Origin: Saccharomyces paradoxus
Taxonomy: Eukaryota > Ascomycota > Saccharomycetes > Saccharomycetales > Saccharomycetaceae
Reading direction: 5' to 3'
NCBI RefSeq assembly: GCF_002079055.1
Contig: NC_047499.1
Span: forward strand, 372,001 to 436,000
DNA: 64,000 nt
In this document: piece by piece, positions 42,048 to 58,081 of the stretch
Layout of the letters: every line of letters starts with the position of its first letter
Position numbering within the stretch: position 1 is the stretch's first letter
Notes under the pieces: generated by a model
What the model saw: the letters and a program-made list of their open reading frames with translations, nothing else
The model's database searches: none
What the model was told of the DNA's origin: nothing
Program-made: the position numbers and the translations under genes

Positions 42048-42507
42048 TTGATAATGACAATGATTGATGTAATATAAAAAGTATATTCGGTCTTGCTGCT
42101 GCTTTCCCTTCCTTTCTTTTCTGACGAAATCTTCAACGCTTTTTGGCTGGCAAGAGAAAGAGAATCTTCTGTTAGTGTACGCAAGAACGATGCCTCTTTT
42201 CACTTTTTTTTTCTCTTTTACAATAGCATCGTAAGTTTTTGGTTAGCTTTTTATTTGATCAGTTAGTACGAAAGCGTGTAGACGTGACTATCTAAAGTCC
42301 AGTAAGCAATATGAAACTGATGATACTAAAATAAGGTATTTTAAGATTAAACTAAATTTAAACGTAAATGCATCACTCATTTACTATTATTGAGTGGATA
42401 GTAATTAACTATGTATGTTTTCTTTTTGTTTTTCTTGTTTTCCGTTCATGAATTCATTAATGGTTAGGCGAATAACGGAAACTCGCCCAGATGCATATGT
42501 TTTGTTT
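42048..42507. other. NAM7-ISF1 intergenic region
   Basis: About 460 bp carrying the NAM7 promoter and the ISF1 3' end. It includes a perfect 11-bp ARS consensus match at 42359-42369 within AT-rich sequence. No ORF or RNA gene seen. Confidence 0.5.
42359..42369 (-). other. ARS consensus sequence match (candidate origin)
   Basis: On the minus strand ATTTACGTTTA matches the 11-bp ORC consensus WTTTAYRTTTW exactly. The extended consensus downstream (GTT) is not met. Perfect 11-mers occur by chance, so origin activity is only a possibility. Confidence 0.3.
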
Positions 42508-43515
42508 TTAATTAGAGAATGAACTCGCTAGTGATAATTTTATGAAAGATTTTCTTCTGGGATTCCTTTCCTCCAAGCAATTAGAGGTGTGGGGAATGGA
42601 TTCTTCGTTAGAGGAAGCTACACTAGTATTCAACGAACTATTAGAAGAAGATTTAACCAAGGAGTTGGAATACGAGTTGTTTCTTGTCTGCAAGGGAGAC
42701 GAAGAGGAACCAGTAGAAAGAACTGAAGAGGATTCCCTCCTCAAATTTGATGGCGTTCGTTCTTTGTGATAGTGGTTAGGATTTCCGCTATGACCCGCGA
42801 CGTTGTTTGATGATATTTTCCCATGAGAAATCAATTTTAGTCGATTATTCCTTTCATTGGAGAGATAAGACGACGGATATGCAGCAGAATTCGAATTCAA
42901 GTTCAAGTACGAATTGGAATTCGAGGCAGGCGTTGAAACCGATGTTAATGGGGAAGTAAAATCATTTGAATGGTCGTTAGCTACTGCTATTGAGTCTAAC
43001 TCCGATGAAACGTATTTTTCAAGGCCGTATAGATGCGTTGGTATACCATAACAGGAAGAATGCCTGGACCTTGGCTTTATGCATTTATGATCAAAACAGG
43101 AGTCCGGCGCATCACTCAAAGAAGACTGTCTTGTGGATTGTCTGGACAATTGGTGAATGAGGGTACTGCTGTTCGCTCTTATTCTTCTTGGAGAAGGGCG
43201 AGCTGGTTCGTTGGAATTGTTCGTTGAGTTTTGTGGGGCAAAGCCATACAAATGATGCGGAGCTGTTTTGATTTTTCTCAAGTGATGACCAATAGTATGA
43301 TTACCCCTGTGTCTGCTTGCGTTTCCAACATTAGTACTGCTATTGTGATGGAAATTGTTTGATTTCGAGGAATTTTCAAAACTAAAGGACGCCAATTTGG
43401 AATTGACAAAATCGTTTGAACCTAAAAAGCTCTGCACGTCTGTTTCATCTTCATAATCACAATCTTGACAAAATGGATCTTGCACACCTCTTTCAAAAAT
43501 CTCTGAAGCAATCAT
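42508..43515 (-). CDS. ISF1: Isf1, Ser-rich protein linked to respiratory growth (paralogue of Mbr1)
   Basis: Ser/Asn-rich protein that in S. cerevisiae, with its whole-genome-duplication paralogue Mbr1, suppresses respiratory defects and is induced by heme/derepression; molecular function unknown. From [10 protein letters not shown] it is 335 residues (338 in S. cerevisiae). The N-terminal [21 protein letters not shown] motif, a basic [16 protein letters not shown] motif and SPRRIRANS-type Ser/Arg sites are the conserved islands in an otherwise disordered protein, which ends in basic [13 protein letters not shown]. Three upstream codons are left out because the S. cerevisiae start corresponds to this Met. 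Confidence 0.93.
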   Translation of the reverse strand: MIASEIFERGVQDPFCQDCDYEDETDVQSFLGSNDFVNSKLASFSFENSSKSNNFHHNSSTNVGNASRHRGNHTIGHHLRKIKTAPHHLYGFAPQNSTNNSNEPARPSPRRIRANSSTLIHQLSRQSTRQSSLSDAPDSCFDHKCIKPRSRHSSCYGIPTHLYGLEKYVSSELDSIAVANDHSNDFTSPLTSVSTPASNSNSYLNLNSNSAAYPSSYLSNERNNRLKLISHGKISSNNVAGHSGNPNHYHKERTPSNLRRESSSVLSTGSSSSPLQTRNNSYSNSLVKSSSNSSLNTSVASSNEESIPHTSNCLEERNPRRKSFIKLSLASSFSN

Positions 43516-45434
43516 CAAATACAACGACTATTTCTATTCTTTTGATGTTTTTTTTTGATATTCCACCGAGAAGATAATTATTCAAACTGCAAATCTTTTA
43601 CGCAACTTTTCAATTTATGTGTATTACTTTTTTAATCTAAGTGGTTGTGGCTCATACACTTAGTGTAATTGGTAAAGAAAGAGAAAAAGAAAAAAAGACA
43701 AATTTAAGTAGACTTGAATAAAAGTCAGCGCAAAAAGAGACGTGAGATTTTCAGATGATTGCTTACAAAAAAAAATTAAGAGTCCCTAGACATTAAGAAA
43801 TCGGTAAAAGTGTAATTGTATTTATAATAGTGAGTTTCGGAACTTAAAAATCTTTTCCCGTCAAGAGAAGTAAAGATCAGTTCATATAGTGCGCTTCCCT
43901 TAAAAAAGCTACCACAGCTTCTGAATTAACTGTAATCCTTATCTAATAGCATCAACCCTTGTGCTGTTTTTTTTTTCACACTTCCTCTAGGAAAATCCAG
44001 GAGTAGGACGGCGTTTTTTTTTCCATTTTTTTTCTCCAGTTTTTCCAATGCTGGGTTTCTTTTCGTTAATGGTGGGTAAAGGAGATGTGTGAGTGAATGC
44101 TGAGCGCAGAATATACTGTAGGCCCACGGATACTTTGTAGACAAGAGGCACATTCGAGGGGCTCATTGGAGGCACGTAGCGAACTTTTGTTCTGGATAAT
44201 CCGCTTCACGGGCCACATATGGTAATGGCTTCTCGAAGCACATGTTACGAGCCGTCAGAACGAGGCGGTGGCACCTGCCTCGCGTTGTTCTTGTAGCAGT
44301 AAGGAAAGCTCGTAGCAGTGTTTCTAATGCGCGTGTGCGGGGAATTCCGTTGTCACGCTGTTTTGATAACTTCCTCTACTTTCTCGTAAAATAAGTAAAA
44401 ATCCGGGGAAACACTATTATTTGCGATTCCAAAGAAAAGCTCTGAAATTTCCTTCCTTGGCACATTTCTTGGCCACACATGAGCTAAAACATTGCCAAAT
44501 AAAAAGGGGTAAGGGCACTTTTATTCCGTGGTTATTTCAACAAAACTAAATTCTTCCAGCTTTTGTTTTTTAAGACAAGGGGATTACTGCTTAGATAATC
44601 GGTACCGCAGAAATCTACAGATGTGGCGCCAAAGCTAAAGAAAAAATGAGAAGAAAACGATCGTCCCATGTACTTCGTATCTCCTCGAGAGAAATTGCTC
44701 TATGGTAAATGTGTATATGCGTCTGTTGCTATCGTTAAATGTATGTAAAGCCGCATTTGTGTAAGCGGACTATAACTGATAAGGGATTCAAGCTGATTTG
44801 AGTCATAATCTTCTGGATAGTTTTCTGGTTTATTTTTAAGTTTTCCCTTTCTCCCACTACGATCTGTTTTGCCCTTTCAAATTACAGTGCATGAAAGTTA
44901 GCTTCGATCTGACAGGGATGTGTTGCTACACTCGCGAGACAGCTCATAAACATAAGGAGCCTAATTGGGCTTTAACACTAAAAAGGGGCAGAGTAGTAAA
45001 AAAATAAAATCTTGGACAGCAAAGCACTGATATCACGGTAGGAACTAATTGCTTCCAGAAGCTTTCATCAAATATAGAATTTACCATAGCGTGCTGCATA
45101 TTCACAAAACAAACGGTAAACCCTAAATAGTAAAAAGTCATTTTTTGGGGAGTTCAAATGCAACGTTACTCCTCGCATGCATCTCGTAAACTATAAGTCA
45201 TGACCTTTGGGCCTATTTGTAACAGTGCTATAAGTTGCTTCTTGGGAAATTAGCGATTTCGGAGCTAATTTTTTGTTATCACTATCATACCATATTGTGA
45301 TACATCGTCTGATGAAGAGAATGCTTTCGAAATTTTTCTTTACGTTTCATCTTAACCTAGTCACTCAGAGTAAATAAATGTAACTCTTGCAATATCAAAA
45401 TGGATTAGATACTTCTTAGAGCATACATCTTTTA

Positions 45435-45451
45435 TTACTTTATATTTAGTT
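45435..45451 (+). other. Extended ARS consensus match (candidate replication origin)
   Basis: TTACTTTATATTTAGTT fits the 17-bp extended ORC consensus WWWWTTTAYRTTTWGTT at 16 of 17 positions. On its 3' side lies an A-rich tract (GAAAAAAAAAGG near 45479-45492) such as is found in B elements, and weaker ACS-like matches occur at about 45339 and 45380. The setting, a long non-coding AT-rich region, suits an origin. Activity is inferred only. Confidence 0.45.
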
Positions 45452-47222
45452 ACGGACACTTTCTTTATTTGCGAATCTTCGAAAAAAAAAGGAAATCAAG
45501 AAAAGAAAATCGCAAGCTTACGAAGTTACAACTAGGTCAAGGTAAACGGATTTGTGAGTTCATACAAAATTTAATGTTAAATAAAGGTAAATCTAATTTT
45601 GATCAACCGTGCAGTTCAAACAATCGCATATATCATTATCGTTATGTATTACTGACAGCCCAAAGGTGGAACGCATGTTTATTGTCCCAAGCACAGTACC
45701 CTTTCATGCACAGTTTGAGTAATAAATTCTTAGCAAGAAGTGTTCCGAAACATATTATTAGGAATAGGCACCTTTACCTAACGTAGTTGTATATACACTT
45801 GTACGCAATACGGGTTCTGTTCCACTTTCGTAGCGCTATCTGACGTACTGGACTCAAATGTCATGGAGCTTTCTCATAGAATTGCTCTGTGCCCACTGAC
45901 GTCAATCCTTCTCTGAAGTTAGCCTGTCTACGAAGGAACATATGGTGCGTCATTTGACCCGACTAGTTGTTTGCAAGGGAATGCTATTTTTATAATACTA
46001 GCGTCCTGCTAAATGAGCGGTAAGGGACAAGAAGTAATATGACGTATCATATCGGCTCGTATCAATCACTTGCAATGTTTTTAAAGGAAACACAACATGA
46101 AGCTTTGCACAATGCATTACGTATAAAGGCATATCCCATCCCTTTAAAACTCGTGCCTTCTTCAAGGATTAGGGCAAACCCAACCACATGTATTTACTGA
46201 GAAAAAGAAATTAATAAGAGGGAGAAAAGACAAGAGAAATTCTTCGCCACGGCATTGAATCTATTTCTGCTTACGAAAAAGGAAGATCAGGGAAACATAT
46301 GCGAAACAAAACGGAAATAATGAATCGCACTTTTCATTCCTATTATATGGTCGAAAAAAATTCTCCTCACTGCGTATTGTCAGCCAGCCCAGTAGTAATA
46401 GTGGCTCTTCATATACAAGAAAAAAAACGTGAACAGAATAGAAAGAGTGGACTATGCCCCTTTTTCAGCGCGGAAATTATATTCCATACAGGCCGCCGAA
46501 GCCCATAGGGTCTTTTTATTAGCAAAAATGCTCTCTCAAAAAAATTTTCTTGTTGCACGTCCAGTGCATGATATAAATGTAGCAAGCATATATAACAAAA
46601 GAAAAAGGCTCCCTGCGTAGAGGTTTCAACGTTTCTAGATAACCAAACAATTCTTTTCAGGTTTCGATAACGAATTCGAAAGAGATCATATCGGAACGGA
46701 TAGGATCGGAATACGAGAGTGAATCGAACTTATAATACCATTGGCGGTCCCCCCTCATTTCCGAAATATTCTTCCTCCATCATACCATTCAACGCACATT
46801 ATTTTCCTACTATGTTATGCGGGAACAGTTCCTAAGGAATTTTTCTTAATGGCTTTTCGGCAGCGTCATCAAATGTACGCACCCATCTCGAGTGATCATT
46901 CGCTCATTGCCATTTATCACGTGCCGCATCACTCGCGACGTCTGTACGCAGCCCATGCTGTGCCGCAGGAGAGTTTGAGATGCGAATGAACAGCAGCCAT
47001 TTTTGATGCTGTGAGCATCGGAACGTTTCTGCGTCCATGCACTGTCCTTTTGTTTGTTAGATAATGGCTAAGGCAAGCAACCCGGGCAACAGGAGTCAAA
47101 TGCTTTTCGTCAACTCCTAAACGCTAGAAGTGTAATTTTTCGTCTTTTCTTATAAAACTAGAACAAACCATTTTAGTAAAGATCGGTTGCTTTATTCCTT
47201 CGACCGATTTACTATACGTGGG

Positions 47223-47230
47223 TATATATA
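47223..47230 (+). promoter_or_regulatory. TATA element of ADH3
   Basis: TATATATA, 58 bp upstream of the ADH3 start codon, the closest good TATA box. The distance implies a short leader. Confidence 0.5.
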
Positions 47231-47287
47231 ACATCTTCTGTTCACAACTTTAGGGAACTAGGAATAATATAGTCGTAAATTTACATC

Positions 47288-48415
47288 ATGTTAAGAACGT
47301 CAACACTGTTCACAAGGCGTGTCCAACCAAGCCTATTTTCTAAAAATATTCTCAGACTGCAATCCACAGCTGCAATTCCTAAGACTCAAAAAGGTGTCAT
47401 CTTTTATGAGAACAAAGGAAAGCTGCATTACAAGGATATCCCAGTCCCTGAACCCAAACCAAATGAAATTCTAATCAACGTTAAGTACTCTGGTGTATGT
47501 CACACCGATTTACATGCGTGGCACGGTGATTGGCCATTGCCCGTCAAGCTGCCATTAGTGGGTGGTCATGAAGGTGCTGGTGTAGTTGTCAAATTAGGTT
47601 CCAATGTTAAGGGCTGGAAAGTGGGCGATTTAGCAGGTATCAAATGGTTGAACGGTTCTTGTATGACGTGCGAATTCTGTGAATCAGGCCACGAATCCAA
47701 CTGTCCAGATGCTGATTTATCTGGTTATACACATGATGGCTCTTTCCAACAATTTGCGACTGCTGATGCTATACAAGCCGCCAAAATTCAACAAGGTACT
47801 GACCTGGCTGAAGTAGCCCCAATATTATGTGCTGGTGTTACTGTATATAAAGCATTAAAAGAAGCAGACTTAAAAGCTGGTGATTGGGTTGCCATCTCTG
47901 GTGCTGCTGGTGGCTTGGGTTCCTTAGCCGTTCAGTACGCCACTGCGATGGGTTACAGAGTTTTAGGTATTGATGCAGGCGAGGAAAAGGAGAAACTTTT
48001 CAAAAAATTGGGAGGTGAAGTATTCATCGACTTTACTAAGACGAAGGACATGGTTTCTGATATTCAAGAAGCTACCAAAGGTGGCCCTCATGGTGTCATT
48101 AACGTTTCCGTTTCTGAAGCCGCTATTTCTCTATCTACAGAATATGTTAGACCATGCGGTACCGTCGTTTTGGTTGGTTTGCCCGCTAACGCCTACGTCA
48201 AGTCAGAGGTCTTCTCTCATGTGGTGAAATCCATCAATATCAAGGGCTCATATGTTGGTAACAGAGCAGATACAAGAGAGGCCCTAGACTTCTTTAGCAG
48301 AGGCTTAATTAAATCACCAATCAAGGTTGTTGGATTGTCTGAATTACCAAAGGTTTATGATTTGATGGAAAAGGGCAAGATTTTGGGTAGATACGTCGTC
48401 GATACTAGTAAATAA
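47288..48415 (+). CDS. ADH3: Mitochondrial alcohol dehydrogenase Adh3
   Basis: Zinc-dependent, NAD-linked alcohol dehydrogenase of the mitochondrial matrix; part of the ethanol-acetaldehyde redox shuttle. The 375-residue protein begins with a presequence ([19 protein letters not shown]..., about 1-27). Catalytic zinc ligands are Cys71 ([15 protein letters not shown]) and His94 (GGHEGAGVV) with a third Cys later; the structural zinc cluster is in [15 protein letters not shown] (about 124-139). The NAD-binding Rossmann motif [17 protein letters not shown] lies near 202-218. Codon use is strongly biased to preferred yeast codons, so expression should be high. Confidence 0.97.
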   Translation: MLRTSTLFTRRVQPSLFSKNILRLQSTAAIPKTQKGVIFYENKGKLHYKDIPVPEPKPNEILINVKYSGVCHTDLHAWHGDWPLPVKLPLVGGHEGAGVVVKLGSNVKGWKVGDLAGIKWLNGSCMTCEFCESGHESNCPDADLSGYTHDGSFQQFATADAIQAAKIQQGTDLAEVAPILCAGVTVYKALKEADLKAGDWVAISGAAGGLGSLAVQYATAMGYRVLGIDAGEEKEKLFKKLGGEVFIDFTKTKDMVSDIQEATKGGPHGVINVSVSEAAISLSTEYVRPCGTVVLVGLPANAYVKSEVFSHVVKSINIKGSYVGNRADTREALDFFSRGLIKSPIKVVGLSELPKVYDLMEKGKILGRYVVDTSK

Positions 48416-51285
<2,870 letters not shown>

Positions 51286-51714
51286 GAACGCGTTCTTTAA
51301 TTTCTTCTAATATATTAAATAAAAATATTTAAATTTTGAGCAGTACGTAAATACTTATACAAGTAGACGTTCATTTTCTATACTTCTGATAACTTAATTA
51401 CTGGACAAGTTATTCTCCCGTAATTGGTGTCACTGTCACATCTTCAAACGTCAACTGTAAATCCGCAAAACCCCGTCGCGTCGCCACTAAGCAGGCCCGA
51501 TTTTAGCTCACTGCGACAGCGGGCTGGCCGTGTGGCGCGAGGGTCAACATGCAAAAAAGGACGATAGATAACCTTAAAGGAAGTATTCATTTCTTCGCTA
51601 AATTTTCAGTGCTCCCTTACTTTACCGACGAAGTGGATAGAAACATATAAAACACAACAGCAACACGTAGCAACACTAACCAATTCTATAAACCACCAGC
51701 GTTCGTTCTTGGAA
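51286..51714. other. GFA1-like to SEG1 intergenic region
   Basis: About 430 bp, with an AT-rich first part (3' end of the GFA1-like gene) and a GC-richer stretch at 51475-51545 before SEG1. One ACGCGT hexamer at 51288-51293 sits right behind the stop codon and is more than 400 bp from SEG1. Nothing else recognised. Confidence 0.45.
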
Positions 51715-54594
51715 ATGTTTAGAAGAAGAACAACTGCACCAGAAATGGAACAAGCGGACCCGACAGCTGTGGCAGCTGCAGCAAGTATCGGTAGATTATT
51801 TATGAAGAAGGGCAATCAATCAGATAACAAGCAAAAGTCGACCTATCGTTCCGCCTCAATGACAAACTTGAGAAAACCTTCCGCCCCCAAAAGAGTGTCT
51901 TCCATTTCTAGGACATCATCGGAGTATATGAGGGGTGATGATAAAAGTCGTTTCGGGAAAGTAAACAGTCTTACCCAACGCTCATTGGAGAAGGGAAGTT
52001 CATCAAATTCTCCTCTAATGAGGGGTCCACAGCATAAAATGAGCTCTCACAATAGAACCTCGAGTCTTCCTAACCAGAGAGGTCAGTCAAGCAGAAGCAA
52101 TTCTGGTTTGCAACGTCAGAAGTCCAAAGCATATCAAAGAATAAGCTATGATGAGGCTCAACGTACGTTCAAGGATTTTGGTGGACCACAGGCTAGAGGC
52201 GTTTTAACGGGCCAGAAACGTGCTGAAAACAGTAGTGGGTCTACTCCTTTGAGGACTACGCGAAAGTATATTCCTGGGCCCAACGGGTTGATTGCAATTG
52301 AGGTCCCAGTTGAAAAACCAGGAAATGCCAATACTTCTAAATCGCTCAGACGTTCAAACTCTGCCCACAGTGCCTTGAATGCAAGGAGCGGATCACTATT
52401 AAGAAAAAAAGTATCGCAAGAATCTTTACATTCTCAACCTAAAAAAACTTCGTCCCTAGGGAATACATCAAATCCACAAGCAAAAAAAGGCGAGAGGCCG
52501 GCTCAGGAGGGAAAACTTCCAAAGAAACATACGATCAATTCAAATGTTCCTCTCATTGAAACACAAGTTCGTGAAGAAACAGATCAAGAGTTGAAACTCG
52601 ATAATTCTAACTCTTCCGAATCCGAAACCGTAGTCAATAGTGAAAGAAATCTAGAAAAACCTTCTTCACTAACTAGTGGAAAGGATGATCTAAGCAAACT
52701 AATACACGAAAACATCGAGTTAGAAGGTTTCATCGAAGAAAAAGAAAAACAAAAAGAAACACCTTCAAATTCTGGTCAAAAGGATGTTCTCGTAAGCGAA
52801 CAAATTGTAGAGGGTAATGTTGAACGGCCAAATGACAATCACCGAGTACCTGCGCTTGAAACAACTTTAGACTATGACAACACAGAGAAGGAGGAAGAGG
52901 ATAAAGCAGTAGCAGAATATCTTCTTCCGAAAGCTGAAGCAGTTGACAAGATAGTTGAACAAGCGAAGCACATTTCCTCTAGCGATAGTTCTGTCCAAGG
53001 ATTGGTTGAAAATTGCAAACCAGGAAAATGCGATAATACCCTAGATAGTGAAACAATTTCGTCTGCCATACAGGACCATAATAAAAAACATAGCTCAATA
53101 CAAAATGTGACTTCGGAAAGCATCGAGAGTTCACAAAAGGCTAAAAAGCAGGACAATTCTTCCGAGAAATTTCCTAGTACTAACACCTCTTCCCAACAAG
53201 GGAATGGTGGCGATACCAAAGATGAGTACTTCGATACTGTGGAAGAAAGCGTTCAGGAAGCGAGCAAATCAAATTCTTCTAACAATATCGACCACCATAA
53301 GCAATCTGAACCAACACCTTCTTTGGCTCAATATTTAAGGACTTCAAATACCTACCTTTCTCGAAAAAACCAATCGAAACAAGCTGAGCCAGAAGAGCTT
53401 CCAAAACCTGAAGCTCCTATGGTTCCTGTAACGAAAGTAGTTACACCAATCAAATCTGCTCTTAAGAAGTCATCTGGATTGCCCAATCACGACTCCTCCA
53501 TGTACTCTGATAGCTCTCCCGCCAATGGCGCATATCTATCTCTTACAACTGCTGAAAATACGAGACTAAATGCTCAAATGACCATTCCCGACAGCGTATC
53601 GCGTAGGACCAGTGTAAAACGCTCTTCCATAAAAAGACCTCAATCGGTAGGCCAGTTCAGAAGCAACAGATCAAGTTCTCCTTCTCCCCCAGAGAAAATA
53701 AACAATAAACGTCATTCCGCCATACCTTTGGGAATCCCAGAGAAGGGCAAACCAAAGAGAAATTCAGTTATGGCTTCGCTGTCTAAAAACTCGCAGCAAA
53801 CCCAAGAGTCAGCAGGCGTATATGAGCCAAATGGCCCAAAAAAGCCTAAAAACCAAGTCAATAAGAATATAAAGAGAGGATCACAGACCTTGCAAAACAA
53901 TAAACCCTCAACGAAGGACATGAGTAGTATTTTATATCCCAAGGAACCACCTCCCCGCAAGTCTAGTTTCGAGAAAACGAGAAGCAATGAATCCCATCTT
54001 GGATTTAAAAAACTTTCTTTAAGAAATGGTGGCTTGGAGGAAGGATTAAGTGACGGTTACAATGGGCAAGCTGGCCAAAATAACGCAAATGTGAATCGAA
54101 CTGACACAGCACAGGAATTTTTCAAATATTTGGGTCACTCTTCGAGATTTGCGGATTCAGATTCGGAAGATGAATCCCAATTTTTCAGCCAGAGCTCATC
54201 GAAATACAATACAGAAACAGAAAGTAATAGAACCAGCAATAACAAAAATAGCAGTGGTGGTAACGGTGCCCTTTCGCTTTTCAAAAGCAAAAGCAAACAG
54301 AAGGAAAGTGACGTGATTTCTCCTGGAGTTTCACATCCTAATCACACTACCGCTGATCCTGCCATCTCAAGTAAAAAAGTGAGCAAGAAATTCAGCGGAG
54401 TATCTTTAAGAGCTGCCAGTGAAGCTGAACCTGCAAAATTTTCAAACCCTTCGATGACCAATAGGTTACGATTCTCTAGTAATCCAGAGAACAGCGAAAG
54501 CAGGCTTCCACAAGCACAGGAAGTCAACACTACAAAAGAAAAGAAGGGCAGTTTTGGCAAAAAACTGAAGAAAATCTTCGGTAGAAAGAAGTAG
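51715..54594 (+). CDS. SEG1: Eisosome stability protein Seg1
   Basis: Eisosome component that promotes and limits eisosome length at the plasma membrane; paralogue of Seg2. I start at the first [20 protein letters not shown], giving 959 residues (960 in S. cerevisiae). The protein is almost wholly disordered and rich in Ser, Lys, Glu and Asn. N-terminal Arg/Ser clusters ([20 protein letters not shown]) and many RxxS-type sites suggest heavy phosphorylation; a coiled-coil-prone acidic centre spans about 280-420. The Lys-rich end [17 protein letters not shown] is a likely membrane-binding amphipathic segment. Confidence 0.94.
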   Translation: MFRRRTTAPEMEQADPTAVAAAASIGRLFMKKGNQSDNKQKSTYRSASMTNLRKPSAPKRVSSISRTSSEYMRGDDKSRFGKVNSLTQRSLEKGSSSNSPLMRGPQHKMSSHNRTSSLPNQRGQSSRSNSGLQRQKSKAYQRISYDEAQRTFKDFGGPQARGVLTGQKRAENSSGSTPLRTTRKYIPGPNGLIAIEVPVEKPGNANTSKSLRRSNSAHSALNARSGSLLRKKVSQESLHSQPKKTSSLGNTSNPQAKKGERPAQEGKLPKKHTINSNVPLIETQVREETDQELKLDNSNSSESETVVNSERNLEKPSSLTSGKDDLSKLIHENIELEGFIEEKEKQKETPSNSGQKDVLVSEQIVEGNVERPNDNHRVPALETTLDYDNTEKEEEDKAVAEYLLPKAEAVDKIVEQAKHISSSDSSVQGLVENCKPGKCDNTLDSETISSAIQDHNKKHSSIQNVTSESIESSQKAKKQDNSSEKFPSTNTSSQQGNGGDTKDEYFDTVEESVQEASKSNSSNNIDHHKQSEPTPSLAQYLRTSNTYLSRKNQSKQAEPEELPKPEAPMVPVTKVVTPIKSALKKSSGLPNHDSSMYSDSSPANGAYLSLTTAENTRLNAQMTIPDSVSRRTSVKRSSIKRPQSVGQFRSNRSSSPSPPEKINNKRHSAIPLGIPEKGKPKRNSVMASLSKNSQQTQESAGVYEPNGPKKPKNQVNKNIKRGSQTLQNNKPSTKDMSSILYPKEPPPRKSSFEKTRSNESHLGFKKLSLRNGGLEEGLSDGYNGQAGQNNANVNRTDTAQEFFKYLGHSSRFADSDSEDESQFFSQSSSKYNTETESNRTSNNKNSSGGNGALSLFKSKSKQKESDVISPGVSHPNHTTADPAISSKKVSKKFSGVSLRAASEAEPAKFSNPSMTNRLRFSSNPENSESRLPQAQEVNTTKEKKGSFGKKLKKIFGRKK

Positions 54595-55854
<1,260 letters not shown>

Positions 55855-55887
55855 AGATATATAATATAATGTCTAATTTTTTATTTC

Positions 55888-57576
55888 TCAGGAACTTGAA
55901 CTACGTTTGTAAGTATGTTTCACTAAATATAACGATAAGACAATTCCAACTACTGCCAGGGCTATATTTGGAATATAGGAAATCAGAAATGCCTTTTTAT
56001 AGACATCTAGGATGCGAACAAATATATCCGTCGGGAAATTGGGCCCTCTCAAATAACTGGAATCATTGATCAGAGAATAGTACTGCTTTTTGGTAAAGTG
56101 ATATTCGTCGTTACGCTTAGTTTTGAACATATAATTCCATAGCATGGACGACAGGCTATTTTCATAGGACACTAAAGTTAAAGACGCACCAAGGACGTTA
56201 CCAATGGATCTCCACAGGTAGAAGACACCAGTCATGGTCCCTTGCTGTGATTTTTTGACGGTGAATACAATGCTTACTAACGTGGCCACCAATAGACAAG
56301 CGTAACCAAAAGAAACGAGAACTGATGCAAACACATATACCAATTTCCACCAAATCGAGTTCGATCTAAATGTGATAGACTCAAGCATATCATATACGGT
56401 GTAATCAGGATTCAAGTGCAAAAGCAGTAAATAGCCCAAACCTAAACCCAATAGCTGTGTTATCATACCACCAAAAATGATTTGGTATGCACAGTGTGCT
56501 AGATTAATTTTCGTATTCCGCAATACCCATCCTGTTACTAACGATCCGACTGCAACTGATATGGAGGGGAAAATCAAAAAGAGACCGGTCCTCGTGACAC
56601 TGATATTTTGAAGTAATTGTAAATAGATTGGTGATCTAAAGATCTCACCAAATACAACAAATGAGGATATAACCGTTACTGCTGAACTCAAACAGAATGA
56701 ACGAGTCAATAGCTCGAATGGTAAGATTTTTTCAGTCGCGTAATAACGCTCAATTAGGATAAAGACAACAAAACTACCAATGGTAAACAATGTTAAATAC
56801 AGCTTGTTCAACTGACTAGAGCACAAAAATAACACTCCACTGATGGTCGCCACCAAACTTAACGAGCCAAATATATCTATACGTGACAAGTTCTTTAACG
56901 TATATCTTTCCTTCAGAGGAGGAACATGGAATAGCTTAATATTAATGTTCTTGATTGCTAATACCGCGCACAACATTATCACGGGTACTTGGACACCAAA
57001 AAGGGCCCTCCATCCAATGGTTTCTATAAATACACCACCCAAAGGAGCACCTAGTAACTGGCCAAACCCGAAAACAATATTCGCATATCCCTGGTAAACA
57101 CCTCTCTCTCTTGCAGTACATATGTCACTAACAGCAATGCTACTAATAGCGTTCAATCCTCCTGCACCAATACCGCATATTGCTCTTGCTATCGAGAATT
57201 CCGTAACGTTTCTGGCAAAACATGTCAATAAGCACCCAAGGCCAAAGAAAAATTGAGCGGTTAATAATGCTGACTTCCGCCCTGTTATATCAGAAAGCTT
57301 ACCATAAAGAGGTTGGAAAGCAGTATTTGTCAAAAGGAAACTTGTCGCAATCCATTGCTTTCTACTGGATTCGGAGAATTCCTCAGCAACTCTATTCATT
57401 ATATTTGCGACAATAGTACTATCCAGAGAACTCAAAAAACTACCCAACCATAGCGAAAACAAAATGGGAAACTTCGGTAAGGACAGATTGTATTCATGAA
57501 ATTTTTGCTCCAAAGGAGGGGCTTCAGCTTCCTCAGGAGGGGGAAGTAGATTTGAAGTCTCGTCTAGTGTTTGCAT
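55888..57576 (-). CDS. VBA1: Vacuolar basic amino acid permease Vba1
   Basis: Major facilitator superfamily transporter (DHA2, 14-span type) of the vacuolar membrane that imports Lys, His and Arg into the vacuole. From MQTLDETSNLLPPPEE the protein has 562 residues, the S. cerevisiae length; the 22 codons upstream are not supported. The N terminus contains a dileucine-type acidic sorting context (TSNLLPPP). Membrane segment 1 has LGSFLSSLDSTIVANIM, followed by the MFS loop motif GKLSDITGRKSALL and the antiporter motif C-like GFGQLLGAPLGG near the fifth span. Confidence 0.95.
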   Translation of the reverse strand: MQTLDETSNLLPPPEEAEAPPLEQKFHEYNLSLPKFPILFSLWLGSFLSSLDSTIVANIMNRVAEEFSESSRKQWIATSFLLTNTAFQPLYGKLSDITGRKSALLTAQFFFGLGCLLTCFARNVTEFSIARAICGIGAGGLNAISSIAVSDICTARERGVYQGYANIVFGFGQLLGAPLGGVFIETIGWRALFGVQVPVIMLCAVLAIKNINIKLFHVPPLKERYTLKNLSRIDIFGSLSLVATISGVLFLCSSQLNKLYLTLFTIGSFVVFILIERYYATEKILPFELLTRSFCLSSAVTVISSFVVFGEIFRSPIYLQLLQNISVTRTGLFLIFPSISVAVGSLVTGWVLRNTKINLAHCAYQIIFGGMITQLLGLGLGYLLLLHLNPDYTVYDMLESITFRSNSIWWKLVYVFASVLVSFGYACLLVATLVSIVFTVKKSQQGTMTGVFYLWRSIGNVLGASLTLVSYENSLSSMLWNYMFKTKRNDEYHFTKKQYYSLINDSSYLRGPNFPTDIFVRILDVYKKAFLISYIPNIALAVVGIVLSLYLVKHTYKRSSSS

Positions 57577-58081
57577 TCTTCTTGTTCCCTCAACAACTAG
57601 TGCTCTGAGCTTAGTGAAGAACAAAGAGGAGACAAAAAACAAAATTATTCGATAAAAGAAAATTGCTGCTGTATTCTTATATTTTAGTAATGTGGGTTGG
57701 TCTGAAATGGAACCGCATGCTCTTCTCTATCACCGGCCCTTAAGCTGACCTACATTAATTGTCGGATAGATATCATCCAACAAAACGACGCAGTGGAAAA
57801 GTGTATGATGCGAATACTGAAGATAAGATAGGGCCAAGCCGTGGAATCAGCGATAAAAAAAACATCGCGTGTATTAGCCAATGACAGCCTGACAGAAGCA
57901 ATTTAATCATATATAGATATAGGTGCACATATACACGTATATATATTTACATGTTTTTAGATTAGATTATATGGTAAATACATGACAGTGCTGTACCAAA
58001 AAAAGAAAAATGTCTGGCTTTCATAAAATAAGCAAGATATGCAGAACAATTTTCTTTCGTTTTGGCATTTTGAAATATCAA
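57577..58081. other. YTA12-VBA1 intergenic region
   Basis: About 505 bp holding the VBA1 promoter on the left and the YTA12 3' UTR on the right. It includes TA-rich repeats near 57910-57945 and the Puf3-type site on the minus strand. ATTTACATGTT at 57946 is a 10/11 ORC-like match, probably chance. Confidence 0.5.
57944..57951 (-). promoter_or_regulatory. Puf3-type motif in YTA12 3' UTR
   Basis: On the minus strand the sequence reads CATGTAAATA, the UGUANAUA Puf3 element with the favoured C at -2, about 131 nt after the YTA12 stop codon. Function is inferred from motif, orientation and the mitochondrial role of Yta12. Confidence 0.5.

Larger units (their letters stand above)
43516..47287. other. 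Long ISF1-ADH3 divergent intergenic region
   Basis: Nearly 3.8 kb without a gene I can support, far above the usual yeast spacing. Several short frames occur (43926-44175 minus, possibly the position of the poorly supported S. cerevisiae YMR082C; 45469-45786, 46429-46620 and 46741-46989 plus), none with recognisable domains. I see no LTR ends and no tRNA A/B boxes. The region includes an ORC-like motif cluster near 45.34-45.45 kb, poly(dA:dT) near 43.97-44.03 kb, and the ADH3 promoter at its right end. Confidence 0.55.

Noticed and set aside
43926-44175. Two overlapping minus-strand frames at the likely position of S. cerevisiae YMR082C
   Set aside because: Both are short, low in information and overlap each other; YMR082C itself is weakly supported, so no gene is called.
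45469-45786. Plus-strand frame of 105 codons in the ISF1-ADH3 gap
   Set aside because: Lys/Arg-rich start from an A-rich tract, no recognisable family and no sign of codon bias; kept only as a note.
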